Assembly (NCBI GenBank): GCA_009693505.1
Contig: SHXD01000020.1
Span: 1-48,620, forward strand
Origin: Limnohabitans sp.
GTDB lineage: Bacteria; Pseudomonadota; Gammaproteobacteria; Burkholderiales; Burkholderiaceae_C
Length of the DNA stretch: 48,620 nt
Reading direction: 5' to 3'
A model generated the notes under the pieces. The model did no database searches. It saw nothing but the letters and a program-made list of their open reading frames with translations, and was not told the DNA's origin. A program made the position numbers and the translations under genes. Shown one piece after another: positions 8,853 to 16,161 of the stretch (position 1 is the first letter of the stretch; each line of letters starts with the position of its first letter).

Positions 8853-9854
8853 TTAGGAGTCAACAGTGAAGCCAATGCGCTTGATCAGAGGACCCCAACG
8901 CTCTAATTCCACTTGTGAGCTCTTGAGTTGATCAGCTACAGTGCCGCCATAAGGAATTAAGCCAACGATGGTTAAAGCATCTTGAACGCCTTTGTCTTTC
9001 AGGGCCGCATTGATGGCTGCATTGGCAGCTTGAATAATGTTGGCGGGTGTTTTAGCCGGTGCGTAAAACCCAAACCATTCTTCAACTGTCAGCTCTGGAA
9101 AACCTTGTTCTGCAAATGTGGCGACGTCAGATACAAAGGGTGATCGTGTTTTGCCAGAGGTGGCCAAGATGCGCATCTTGCCGGCTTTGTGGTTGGCAAT
9201 GAAGTCGCCGTGGGGCGTGAACATGCAAGCAATTTGACCTCCCACCACGTCTGTGACACCGGGTACAGACCCGCGGTAGGGTGCATGCTTGAACTCAAAG
9301 TTTTGATTGAGTCCTAGCAGTGCGCCAATGAAGTGAGGCGTTGAACCTGCTGCAGGCGAGCCATAGCTGGCTTGTGCAGGATTGGCCTTGGCCCAAGCGA
9401 CAAAGTCTTTCACATTCTTCACACTGGCAGGAACCATGGGGCCTACAGCAAAGCCATGGTGAATCATGGAACTGGTACCCACAGGTGTGAAATCTTCAAA
9501 GGGCTTGTATTGCAGATTTTTAAAAATATGAGGGTACAGTGAAATGGGAGAAAAAGGTGTCATGGCCAACACCGAGCCATCGGCAGGTGCTGATTTGAGC
9601 AGGTTCAATGCAATTTGTCCCCCAGCACCAGGTTTGCTGTCAATGACGCCAGCGTTTTTGCTATAGCCAGTGCCGCCAAATTTTTCAGCAACACGGCGCG
9701 CACAAATATCACCAGAGCTGCCAGGAGGAAAGCCATACAGCACTTTCACTTGTTCAATGGGCAAACCGCTTTGCGCCCATGATTGTTGAAAAGCGGTGCT
9801 ACCCACAATGGCTGCTCCTGCTGTAGCCTGCAAAAATTCTCGACGATTTGTCAT
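8853..9854 (-). CDS. Bug-type periplasmic solute-binding protein with Tat signal
   Basis: A 333-residue protein of the Bug/TctC family, which binds carboxylates, often aromatic or dicarboxylic acids, in the periplasm. The start at 9854 gives a twin-arginine leader MTNRREFLQATAGAAIVGST with cleavage after SWAQ. The ATG is chosen because the upstream extension overlaps the thioesterase gene and is not family-like. Core motifs are VKVLYGFPPGSSGDICAR, NKPGAGG-type DSKPGAGGQIA and LPELTVEEWFGFYAPAKTP. It is the last gene of the operon with the thioesterase, SDR, feruloyl-CoA synthase and crotonase, and is followed by a terminator. No TctA/TctB membrane genes accompany it. A hydroxycinnamate-type ligand is inferred from context. 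Confidence 0.9.
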   Translation of the reverse strand: MTNRREFLQATAGAAIVGSTAFQQSWAQSGLPIEQVKVLYGFPPGSSGDICARRVAEKFGGTGYSKNAGVIDSKPGAGGQIALNLLKSAPADGSVLAMTPFSPISLYPHIFKNLQYKPFEDFTPVGTSSMIHHGFAVGPMVPASVKNVKDFVAWAKANPAQASYGSPAAGSTPHFIGALLGLNQNFEFKHAPYRGSVPGVTDVVGGQIACMFTPHGDFIANHKAGKMRILATSGKTRSPFVSDVATFAEQGFPELTVEEWFGFYAPAKTPANIIQAANAAINAALKDKGVQDALTIVGLIPYGGTVADQLKSSQVELERWGPLIKRIGFTVDS

Positions 9855-9921
9855 GCTTGTATCCTTTTTGGATGGTTCAAAAAATTGGCCTAAAAAAATA
9901 ACTGAAAACTGGTTTACCGCA

Positions 9922-10341
9922 TCAACTGCACAAGGCTTTAATGTCCTTCGGTACTTCAATGGCTTTGATGCGATCTGGATCATCGGGGTGCTTGATGCAG
10001 AAGGCGCGAACCTCGGTGCCTTCGCACAACACGGTGTCGCCTCGCATGACCACATGTTTGTGGACGAAGGTTTTGTCACGCCACTCTTGCACGCTGGTGT
10101 GAATGTGGATGGTTTCGCCATAAGTGGCGGTGCGACCAAACTTGGTGTTAATTTCTAACAAAGGTGTGCCGATGATGCCGGTGGTTTTTACCAACTCGCG
10201 CCAAGGTTGAACGCCGCACTTCACAAAGAAGTTGAGTGACGAGGCATCCATCCATTTTGAAAAATTGGGGAAGAACACGATGCCTGCGGGGTCGCAGTCT
10301 CCGAACATTACTTGCACTTCGTAAACAACTGTTTTGCTCAT
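9922..10341 (-). CDS. 4-hydroxybenzoyl-CoA thioesterase family acyl-CoA thioesterase
   Basis: A 139-residue hot-dog-fold thioesterase. The motif FGDCDPAGIVFFPNF (13-27) is that of the Pseudomonas 4-hydroxybenzoyl-CoA thioesterase, whose catalytic Asp17 corresponds to Asp17 here. Such enzymes hydrolyse aryl-CoA or acyl-CoA thioesters to free acid and CoA in the cytoplasm. In this operon it could release hydroxybenzoate- or vanillate-type acids, or a beta-keto acid, from the CoA intermediates made by the crotonase and SDR. It starts 21 bases after the SDR gene stop. Confidence 0.88.
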   Translation of the reverse strand: MSKTVVYEVQVMFGDCDPAGIVFFPNFSKWMDASSLNFFVKCGVQPWRELVKTTGIIGTPLLEINTKFGRTATYGETIHIHTSVQEWRDKTFVHKHVVMRGDTVLCEGTEVRAFCIKHPDDPDRIKAIEVPKDIKALCS

Positions 10342-10362
10342 GAATGACTTTCGTTTCTAGGG

Positions 10363-11127
10363 TCAACGTGGCGCCATGCGCAGTGCGCCATCTAAACGGA
10401 TCACCTCGCCGTTTAGGTGACCGTTGCTGACAATGTGCGCTGCCAATTGCGCAAACTCTTCGGGCTTGCCAAGGCGTGAAGGAAAGGGAATGCTGGCCGC
10501 CAAAGAGGCTTGCACAGGCTCTGGCAATGTTTTCAAAAGAGGTGTGGCAAAGATACCGGGCGCGATGGTGCAAACACGAACGCCGTGTTGCGCCAAATCG
10601 CGCGCCATGGGCAGTGTCATGCCGGCTACGCCTGCTTTGGAAGCGCTGTAGGCTTGCTGGCCAACTTGCCCATCAAAGGCAGCCACAGAAGCGGTGAAGA
10701 TCATGACACCGCGTTCTCCGTCTTCCATAGGGTCAAGCTTGGCACAAGCAGCTGCAAATACGCGTGCCGCGTTGTAGGTGCCAATCAAATTCACGTTGAC
10801 CACTTTGACGAAGTCTTCTAAAGGCGCAGGATTGCCATCTTTGCCCACAATGCGTTTGGCAGTCCCAATGCCAGCTATTTGCATCAAGATGCGAGCACCG
10901 CCATGGGCTTTGGCTGCTTCTGCCACTGCGTTTTCCATGCTGGCAGCGTGGGTCACATCGCACTGAATGGCGATGCCACCAATGTCGGCTGCCACCTTTT
11001 GTGCGTTCTCGAGGTTCAGGTCGAGTACAGCCACTTTGGCGCCTAATTTGGCCAACTCGCGGGCTGTTGCTTCGCCCAAACCAGAGCCTCCTCCGGTGAC
11101 CAATGCACTAATGCCTTGAATGTTCAT
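10363..11127 (-). CDS. SDR family 3-hydroxyacyl-CoA dehydrogenase-like oxidoreductase
   Basis: A 254-residue short-chain dehydrogenase. It has the glycine motif TGGGSGLG (11-18), an Asp at the end of beta-2 (VLDL, Asp36) that favours NAD over NADP, the NAG-equivalent QIAGIG, and the catalytic set Ser147, Tyr160, Lys164 in YSASK. The sequence resembles type II 3-hydroxyacyl-CoA dehydrogenases (HSD17B10-like). Placed between a thioesterase and feruloyl-CoA synthase, it would oxidise the 3-hydroxyacyl-CoA formed by the crotonase, giving a beta-oxidation style side-chain shortening. That assignment rests on context plus family resemblance. Confidence 0.88.
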   Translation of the reverse strand: MNIQGISALVTGGGSGLGEATARELAKLGAKVAVLDLNLENAQKVAADIGGIAIQCDVTHAASMENAVAEAAKAHGGARILMQIAGIGTAKRIVGKDGNPAPLEDFVKVVNVNLIGTYNAARVFAAACAKLDPMEDGERGVMIFTASVAAFDGQVGQQAYSASKAGVAGMTLPMARDLAQHGVRVCTIAPGIFATPLLKTLPEPVQASLAASIPFPSRLGKPEEFAQLAAHIVSNGHLNGEVIRLDGALRMAPR

Positions 11128-11147
11128 GATGGGCTTTCAGGTATCAA

Positions 11148-13001
11148 TTAAAGGGTGGGCTTCAAAATGAAGTGCAGTCGCTCTTCATGCAATGCAGCCA
11201 CAGTTTCTGCACGGTGCGTCAAAACAGATCGTTGGTTGATGGAACCTTTGTCTGTGATTTCGCCCTTGTCAATGGTGGGCGGCTCAGACAATAAGCACAT
11301 GCGCGCAATGCGGTTGGCGCTGCCTGTGGCAGTCTTGGACAGTTCGTTGATGAGATTTTGAAAATGAGCCAAGACGGGTGCACTGCCCAAGATATCTGCC
11401 AAAGGTGCGTCGGTTGAAAGTCCGCTTAAAGCGCGTACGGCAGGCGTTGGAAACACCATGGCACCCACTTCTTTCAGGTTGATGCCAGTCAGTACCACGT
11501 CTTGAACGTACGGTGCACCCGCTGCAATGATCTTGCCTCGCAATGGCCCCACGCTGACAAAAGTGCCCGTGGCCAATTTGAAATCTTCGGCAATGCGACC
11601 GTCAAATTTGAGGCCCAAATGCACATCGGTTTTATCGATCCATTTGACGGCATCTCCGGTGCAGAAAAAACCTTCGTCGTCAAATGCGCTTTTGGTTTCT
11701 TCGTCGTTTCGCCAGTAGCCTGGCGTGATGTTGGGGCCGCGATAACGCACCTCAGTTTTGCCACCCATGTCGACCAGTTTGAGTTCTAACCCAGGCGTGG
11801 GCACGCCCAAGTCGCCTGCGGACACATTGGGGTTGGTGACAAAAATACCAAAAGGGCCAGACTCGGTCATACCAAGGCCGGTACCCATCACAATGCGCTC
11901 GCCAATTTCGCGCTCTTGCGATTCGTACAAACTGTCCCAAATGGGTTGCGCCAAGGCAGCACCAGCATAGAAGAACATTTGCGCACGTGAGAGCAAAGTT
12001 TTTCGCAGCAGGTCGTCGGTTTTCATGGCCAAGGCAATGGCTTCAAAACCCGTGGGCACATTAAAGTAAACCGTGGGGGCTATTTCGCGCAAATTGCGCA
12101 ATGTCTCGTGCATGAGGGTGGGCGTGGGCTTGCCATCATCGATGTACAGGGTGCCGCCATGAAACACCACCATGCCAAAGTTGTGGTTGCCGCCAAAGGT
12201 GTGATTCCAAGGCAACCAATCGACCAAGACCAAGGGCGCTTCAGCCAACACAGGCATGGATTGCATCATTTGTTGTTGGTTGGCACACCACAAACGCTGA
12301 GTGTTGATCACGGCTTTTGGCATCTTGGTAGAGCCGCTGGTGAATAAGAATTTCACAATGGTGTCGGGTCCCGTTGCGGCAATGGCTGCTTCCACTTGCG
12401 CTGTGGCGGGTGTTTGGCACAAGGCTTCGAATGAAGTGACTTGTTGGCCTTCTATGCCGCCTTCGTTCATGACAATTTCCGTGTCCCTGGAAACAGTGGC
12501 AGCAATGGCTTTGTCATAGCGTGCATCGCTGGCAAACACCATGCCTGGCGTGACCGTGCGCAACACATGTTTCAGTTTGTCGTAGTCTTGGCTAATCAGC
12601 GAGTAAGGTGGTGATGTAGGAACGAAAGGGACGCCTGCCACCATGCAGCCCAAAGCCAGCGAGGCATGCTCCAAACTGTTCTCGCTCAATATGACCACTG
12701 GCCGTTCTGCATTCAGACCGCGGTTGATCAAGGCTTGTGCAATGTTGCGCGCTGTGCTCCAGGCTTGTGCGTAGGACACATGTCGCCAGTTGCCTAATGA
12801 GCCATCGGCCAATTTAACGCGGCGTGCAAACAAGGTTTGATCAGGCTTGTTTTCAGCCCAATGTTGCAGACGATCTGTAAGGCGATCTGGAAAGGCTTGC
12901 AGAACTTGATCGGCTTTTAAATAGTGTGTGCCAGGCGTGCCATCTTGGAGGGTAACGCGCGTCACGCCGAAACGCAGAGGTCTAAATTTGGGTGAGCGCA
13001 T
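11148..13001 (-). CDS. fcs: Feruloyl-CoA synthase
   Basis: A 617-residue adenylate-forming ligase, the usual length of bacterial feruloyl-CoA synthases of this type. The ATP P-loop TSGSTKMPKAV is at 221-231; GTGLGMTESGP and the hinge-region motif FFCTGDAVKWID follow. The N-terminus PLRFGVTRVTLQDG and the segment VDWLPWNHTFGGNHNFG are characteristic of this subgroup. It activates ferulate, p-coumarate or caffeate with ATP and CoA. The gene lies 12 bases after the crotonase gene and 20 bases before the SDR gene, so one transcript is likely. No vanillin dehydrogenase gene is present nearby. Confidence 0.9.
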   Translation of the reverse strand: MRSPKFRPLRFGVTRVTLQDGTPGTHYLKADQVLQAFPDRLTDRLQHWAENKPDQTLFARRVKLADGSLGNWRHVSYAQAWSTARNIAQALINRGLNAERPVVILSENSLEHASLALGCMVAGVPFVPTSPPYSLISQDYDKLKHVLRTVTPGMVFASDARYDKAIAATVSRDTEIVMNEGGIEGQQVTSFEALCQTPATAQVEAAIAATGPDTIVKFLFTSGSTKMPKAVINTQRLWCANQQQMMQSMPVLAEAPLVLVDWLPWNHTFGGNHNFGMVVFHGGTLYIDDGKPTPTLMHETLRNLREIAPTVYFNVPTGFEAIALAMKTDDLLRKTLLSRAQMFFYAGAALAQPIWDSLYESQEREIGERIVMGTGLGMTESGPFGIFVTNPNVSAGDLGVPTPGLELKLVDMGGKTEVRYRGPNITPGYWRNDEETKSAFDDEGFFCTGDAVKWIDKTDVHLGLKFDGRIAEDFKLATGTFVSVGPLRGKIIAAGAPYVQDVVLTGINLKEVGAMVFPTPAVRALSGLSTDAPLADILGSAPVLAHFQNLINELSKTATGSANRIARMCLLSEPPTIDKGEITDKGSINQRSVLTHRAETVAALHEERLHFILKPTL

Positions 13002-13013
13002 GCTTGTTTCCGA

Positions 13014-13820
13014 TCAGCTCTTTTGAACTTTTGCGGCCTTGCCTTCCAAGAAGGCCCTCACGCGCGCTTTGGCTTCGGGTGCAGCTTGTGCAATGGAGGA
13101 AATAAGCGCTTCAGTGAGGTAGCCATGGTCAGCGGGCTGCTCTGCAATACGGGGCAAGGCGTGCATCAGCGCATAGTTGGTCAACGGTGCGTTGGTGGCA
13201 ATGCGCTGTGCCAAGTCCAAGGCCTTTCCCAAAGCGGTACCTGTGGGCACATGGTATTGGGCCAAACCAATTCGCTCGCCGTCTAAGGCGTTGTAGACGC
13301 GACCCGTGAGCATCATGTCGGTCATGCGCGCCACACCAATCAGTTTGGGAATGCGAACAGAGCCGCCACCGCCCACAAAAATACCGCGCGTGCCTTCAGG
13401 CAGTGCAAAAAAGGCGCTGTCGTCTGCAACGCGAATGTGGCAGGCGCTGGCCAGCTCTAAACCGCCGCCCACCACGGCGCCGTGAAGCGCTGCCACAACC
13501 GGAACTCTGCCCAGTTGAACAGCGTCTAAGGCCACGTGCCAGCTTCGAGAATGGAGCAGACCTTGTCCAGCGTCGCGTTCTTTCAATTCAGACAAATCTA
13601 GGCCAGCACAGAAATGGTCGCCTTCGCCATAAATGACGGCAGATTTGGCTTCCTCCGGAAGATTTTGAAAGATATCACGCAATGCCGCTACCAAGCCATC
13701 GTTGAGTGCATTGCGCTTGGCGGGGCGGCTTAAGCGCACCACAGCCACTGCGCCTTTCATTTCAAAGTGGATGCCATTGGTTTGAGCGCGTTGTAACAAA
13801 GGATGGAAATTTTGAGTCAT
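13014..13820 (-). CDS. Enoyl-CoA hydratase/crotonase family protein
   Basis: A 268-residue crotonase. The start MTQNFHPLL at 13820 is preferred; the longer frame runs through an AT-rich regulatory stretch. The oxyanion-hole region GDHFCAGLDLSEL and GAVVGGGLELASACH are present, with both acid/base glutamates of classical enoyl-CoA hydratases: Glu122 in GGGLEL and Glu142 in ALPEGT. From family knowledge, the feruloyl-CoA hydratase-lyase (Ech/HCHL) lacks the first of these, so this enzyme looks like a true hydratase. It is the first gene of the operon with fcs, SDR, thioesterase and Bug. Activity on feruloyl-CoA is inferred from that position. Confidence 0.88.
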   Translation of the reverse strand: MTQNFHPLLQRAQTNGIHFEMKGAVAVVRLSRPAKRNALNDGLVAALRDIFQNLPEEAKSAVIYGEGDHFCAGLDLSELKERDAGQGLLHSRSWHVALDAVQLGRVPVVAALHGAVVGGGLELASACHIRVADDSAFFALPEGTRGIFVGGGGSVRIPKLIGVARMTDMMLTGRVYNALDGERIGLAQYHVPTGTALGKALDLAQRIATNAPLTNYALMHALPRIAEQPADHGYLTEALISSIAQAAPEAKARVRAFLEGKAAKVQKS

Positions 13821-13871
13821 GATGTCGGTTCGAAAAACGAGCTTGCTTAGGTGCAACTTTTCGTTTAAAAG

Positions 13872-13886
13872 GTTATTATCAATAAC
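13872..13886. promoter_or_regulatory. Perfect palindrome upstream of the crotonase-fcs operon
   Basis: GTTATT-ATC-AATAAC is a perfect 6-base inverted repeat with a 3-base centre, about 52 bases before the crotonase ATG in an AT-rich intergenic stretch. Its size and position fit a MarR-type operator. The nearby MarR gene is the natural candidate, but binding is inferred only. Confidence 0.5.
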
Positions 13887-13948
13887 TATATTGTCTTTCT
13901 TTGATAGGCTAAAAATCACAGGGTTTTCCCGAATTTCTAAAAGTATTT

Positions 13949-14188
13949 ATGAAACACCAAGACCTGATTGCCATTGATATTCATACACATGCCGAAGTGA
14001 GTTGCTGGAATCCTTTCGACAATTACGGCGAGGAATACGACCGCGCAGCCGACAAGTTTTTTGGCAGTGACTACCCCCTCATCACATCTGAGCGGTGGAT
14101 GAAGGATTTTGAAGTAGCCGGTTTTAAACCCGAGGTGATGCCCGGGATTTTGAAAGACAACGCAGTGCGTTTGCTCGGTTTGAAATAA
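13949..14188 (+). pseudogene. Amidohydrolase remnant: N- and C-termini fused by in-frame deletion
   Basis: A 79-residue frame. Residues 1-37 are the N-terminus of a metal-dependent amidohydrolase (DIHTH at 10-14, then SCWNPFDNYGEEYDRAADKF). Residues 38-79 are the C-terminus of the same family (FGSDYPLI with the metal Asp41, then RWMKDFEVAGF and GILKDNAVRLLGLK). The whole middle of the TIM barrel is missing; full-length members are, as I recall, about 285-290 residues, so roughly 600 bases are gone without breaking the frame. The joint falls at an FGS segment that, as I recall, occurs in both halves of the family. The gene is divergent from the crotonase operon and ends one base before the convergent peptidase gene. 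It cannot form a normal active site; whether a mini-protein is made is unknown. Confidence 0.75.
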
Positions 14189-14189
14189 A

Positions 14190-15914
14190 TTATTTCAAGG
14201 TCAGAGAGGTTCTGACAGTGCCTGCCCTTGCGGCATGCGCTGTCAGATTCAGCACAGTACCAGCTGGTGCTTCCACAATCCATTCGTTCAAGGCCCGGTC
14301 GCCTGTGATGGTTTTGCTGGGCAAGAAAGCTTGCAGTGAATGGGTGGCGGCATGGCCTTCAAGTTGAGGGCCTTCCATGCGCGGCTTGCCCATGCGCAAT
14401 TGGGTGCCAGCAGGCAATTCAATTTCGAAAACGCAAGGACGCGCCGTCTTGCGCTCCAGTGCACGTTTCGTGACGTAGCTAGGCAGATAGCCAGCATTGG
14501 CCACCGCCATTTGAACCCGCCATTGACCATTCCCAAAATTTTCTGCTTTGGCATAAAGCAATTCAAGCTTGGGCAGAGTGAGGGCAATTTGATCTAGCCA
14601 AGCAGGAAAACGTGCGGCTTCACGCTCGCGCAGATGGGCGGGTGGATTGCGCCAGAAGTTCATGCGGTCCCAGCCACCTAATTCCATGGCACCCAACTCG
14701 GGGTGTTGGTAGGGGTACCAATCGACGTGTGCTTGGCCGGCGCACACCTCGTCACTCCACTTGAGCAGTTTGATGTCGTCCTCGGGTGGATGGTCACGGT
14801 ACCAATGAATAAAGTCGTAATCGGTGATGCCGGCTTCTTTGTTAGGTGCCCAAATTTCTACCGTCCAAAACAAGGCGCCCAAGTGCTCGTAAACCCAGTC
14901 TTGCGTGCCTGTAATGACTTCTTTGGGGTGGTACTTGAAGTCGTGAAAAATACTGATGGCCGGATAACCCGTGAGCTTGCTGCCAATGTCTGACATGCGC
15001 TTGATGATCCACAAATCTTCGGGCGTCATGTCGGCGTCGCTTTGGGTGCCCATGGGCCGCAAAATCACACCTGAATGAGTGTGGAAACTCACAGCAGCGC
15101 CAATGTTGGAGTGCTGGGCAATGAAGTCCACCATGGCGCGCACTTCAGGCTCGCTGGTGGGGTAGGGGCCAGCGCCTACTTGCTCGTGTTCTTGACGCCA
15201 GAAGGCAGGAAAATTGCGATTTAAATCCAAGCCTTCAATGTCGCGATTGGGTTTGATGTTGACACCGTCATAGTGCTTCAAACTGCCCTCGGGCATCACG
15301 CGGAAATACTTGCCACCAAATTCGCCAGGTAACCGAGGTGTGAGCAGTCTTGGCTCGTCCGGGTTGGCTTTCCAACCGCCATGGGGATCTGGAATGCGCA
15401 TCATCAAAATACGCCCATCGCCGTCCATGTCCTCAATGGTCAGACCTTCAACGTGGGGCTCGTCCCATGGGTAGGGTCGAGTAGAAGATCGGATGTGCCT
15501 TGGTTTGTCTGCCATGGCCAGTTCTGCACCATCGGGGTTCAAACGGGGTACCAAGTAAATGACACGGGTGTTGAGCAATTCAGTGACGCCTTCGTCTTCA
15601 CCGTCTTTGCTTAAAAGATGGTGCAGCCAGTATAGGCAAGCCGTGCTGGCAGTAAGTTCGGCTGCGTGAATATTGCCATCCACCCAGAAGGCGGGCTTGT
15701 CTGTGTCTGCGCCGGTTGACTTGCGTGTGAGAACAAGCACCCAAATGGGGCGATTTTCATGGCTTGTGCCTAACTCCCGAAGCTCTACCAATTCAGGCCG
15801 CGCCGCGGCAAAAGCTTGCAGCAATTCTGTCAGTTCGTGATGTTTGTAGAAACGATCAAAGGCGGGCAGGGGAAGCGGCACCTGATTTTTCTTGATGTTA
15901 GAAGCTGTTGCCAT
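14190..15914 (-). CDS. M14 family zinc carboxypeptidase
   Basis: A 574-residue protein with an M14 domain. The zinc motif HxxE is seen in GNIHAAEL (His83, Glu86); the third ligand is probably the His in AVSFHTHSG, LDLNRNFPAFW gives the substrate-binding Asn-Arg, and the catalytic Glu lies in FWTVEIWAP. A C-terminal region of about 170 residues (from about 400) looks like a beta-rich accessory domain. No signal peptide is visible, so a cytoplasmic location is likely. The family removes C-terminal residues from peptides; the true substrate is unknown. It is transcribed alone, divergent from the acyl-CoA synthetase gene. Confidence 0.9.
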   Translation of the reverse strand: MATASNIKKNQVPLPLPAFDRFYKHHELTELLQAFAAARPELVELRELGTSHENRPIWVLVLTRKSTGADTDKPAFWVDGNIHAAELTASTACLYWLHHLLSKDGEDEGVTELLNTRVIYLVPRLNPDGAELAMADKPRHIRSSTRPYPWDEPHVEGLTIEDMDGDGRILMMRIPDPHGGWKANPDEPRLLTPRLPGEFGGKYFRVMPEGSLKHYDGVNIKPNRDIEGLDLNRNFPAFWRQEHEQVGAGPYPTSEPEVRAMVDFIAQHSNIGAAVSFHTHSGVILRPMGTQSDADMTPEDLWIIKRMSDIGSKLTGYPAISIFHDFKYHPKEVITGTQDWVYEHLGALFWTVEIWAPNKEAGITDYDFIHWYRDHPPEDDIKLLKWSDEVCAGQAHVDWYPYQHPELGAMELGGWDRMNFWRNPPAHLREREAARFPAWLDQIALTLPKLELLYAKAENFGNGQWRVQMAVANAGYLPSYVTKRALERKTARPCVFEIELPAGTQLRMGKPRMEGPQLEGHAATHSLQAFLPSKTITGDRALNEWIVEAPAGTVLNLTAHAARAGTVRTSLTLK

Positions 15915-16039
15915 GGTGAAGTGAGTGTGAATGCTTAAAGAGGCTCAGCATACCAAGGCTTTCCTTGCATTGGAAATTGTTTGCGCTCTTTTTATCCCTT
16001 GAAATTGTGAGGGGCATATCGGGGAAATACCTAGGAAAT

Positions 16040-16057
16040 CAGTCTCGAAAAAGACTG
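16040..16057. promoter_or_regulatory. Inverted repeat in the divergent peptidase / acyl-CoA synthetase spacer
   Basis: CAGTCT and AGACTG form a perfect 6-base inverted repeat around CGAAAA. It lies in the 247-base spacer between the M14 peptidase (minus) and the AMP-ligase (plus), about 105 bases before the ligase start. It could be an operator or a small hairpin. Nothing else is clear in the spacer apart from a purine-rich AAGGGGGAGG at 16131-16140. Confidence 0.3.
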
Positions 16058-16161
16058 GCATTGAGATCAATTCTCTTCACAATCCGTCATCAGTTCGAAA
16101 CACAGCTTGTCCCTTGATTGTTTTCCATCAAAGGGGGAGGTTCAACCCACGAAAGTTTGGC

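Noticed and set aside
12108..12519. Short plus-strand frames inside the feruloyl-CoA synthase gene
   Set aside because: They are shadows of the conserved ligase and contain no family features.
15998..16004. CTTGAAA resembling a sigma-32 -35 element upstream of the acyl-CoA synthetase gene
   Set aside because: No CCCCAT-like -10 follows at 12-15 bases on that strand.
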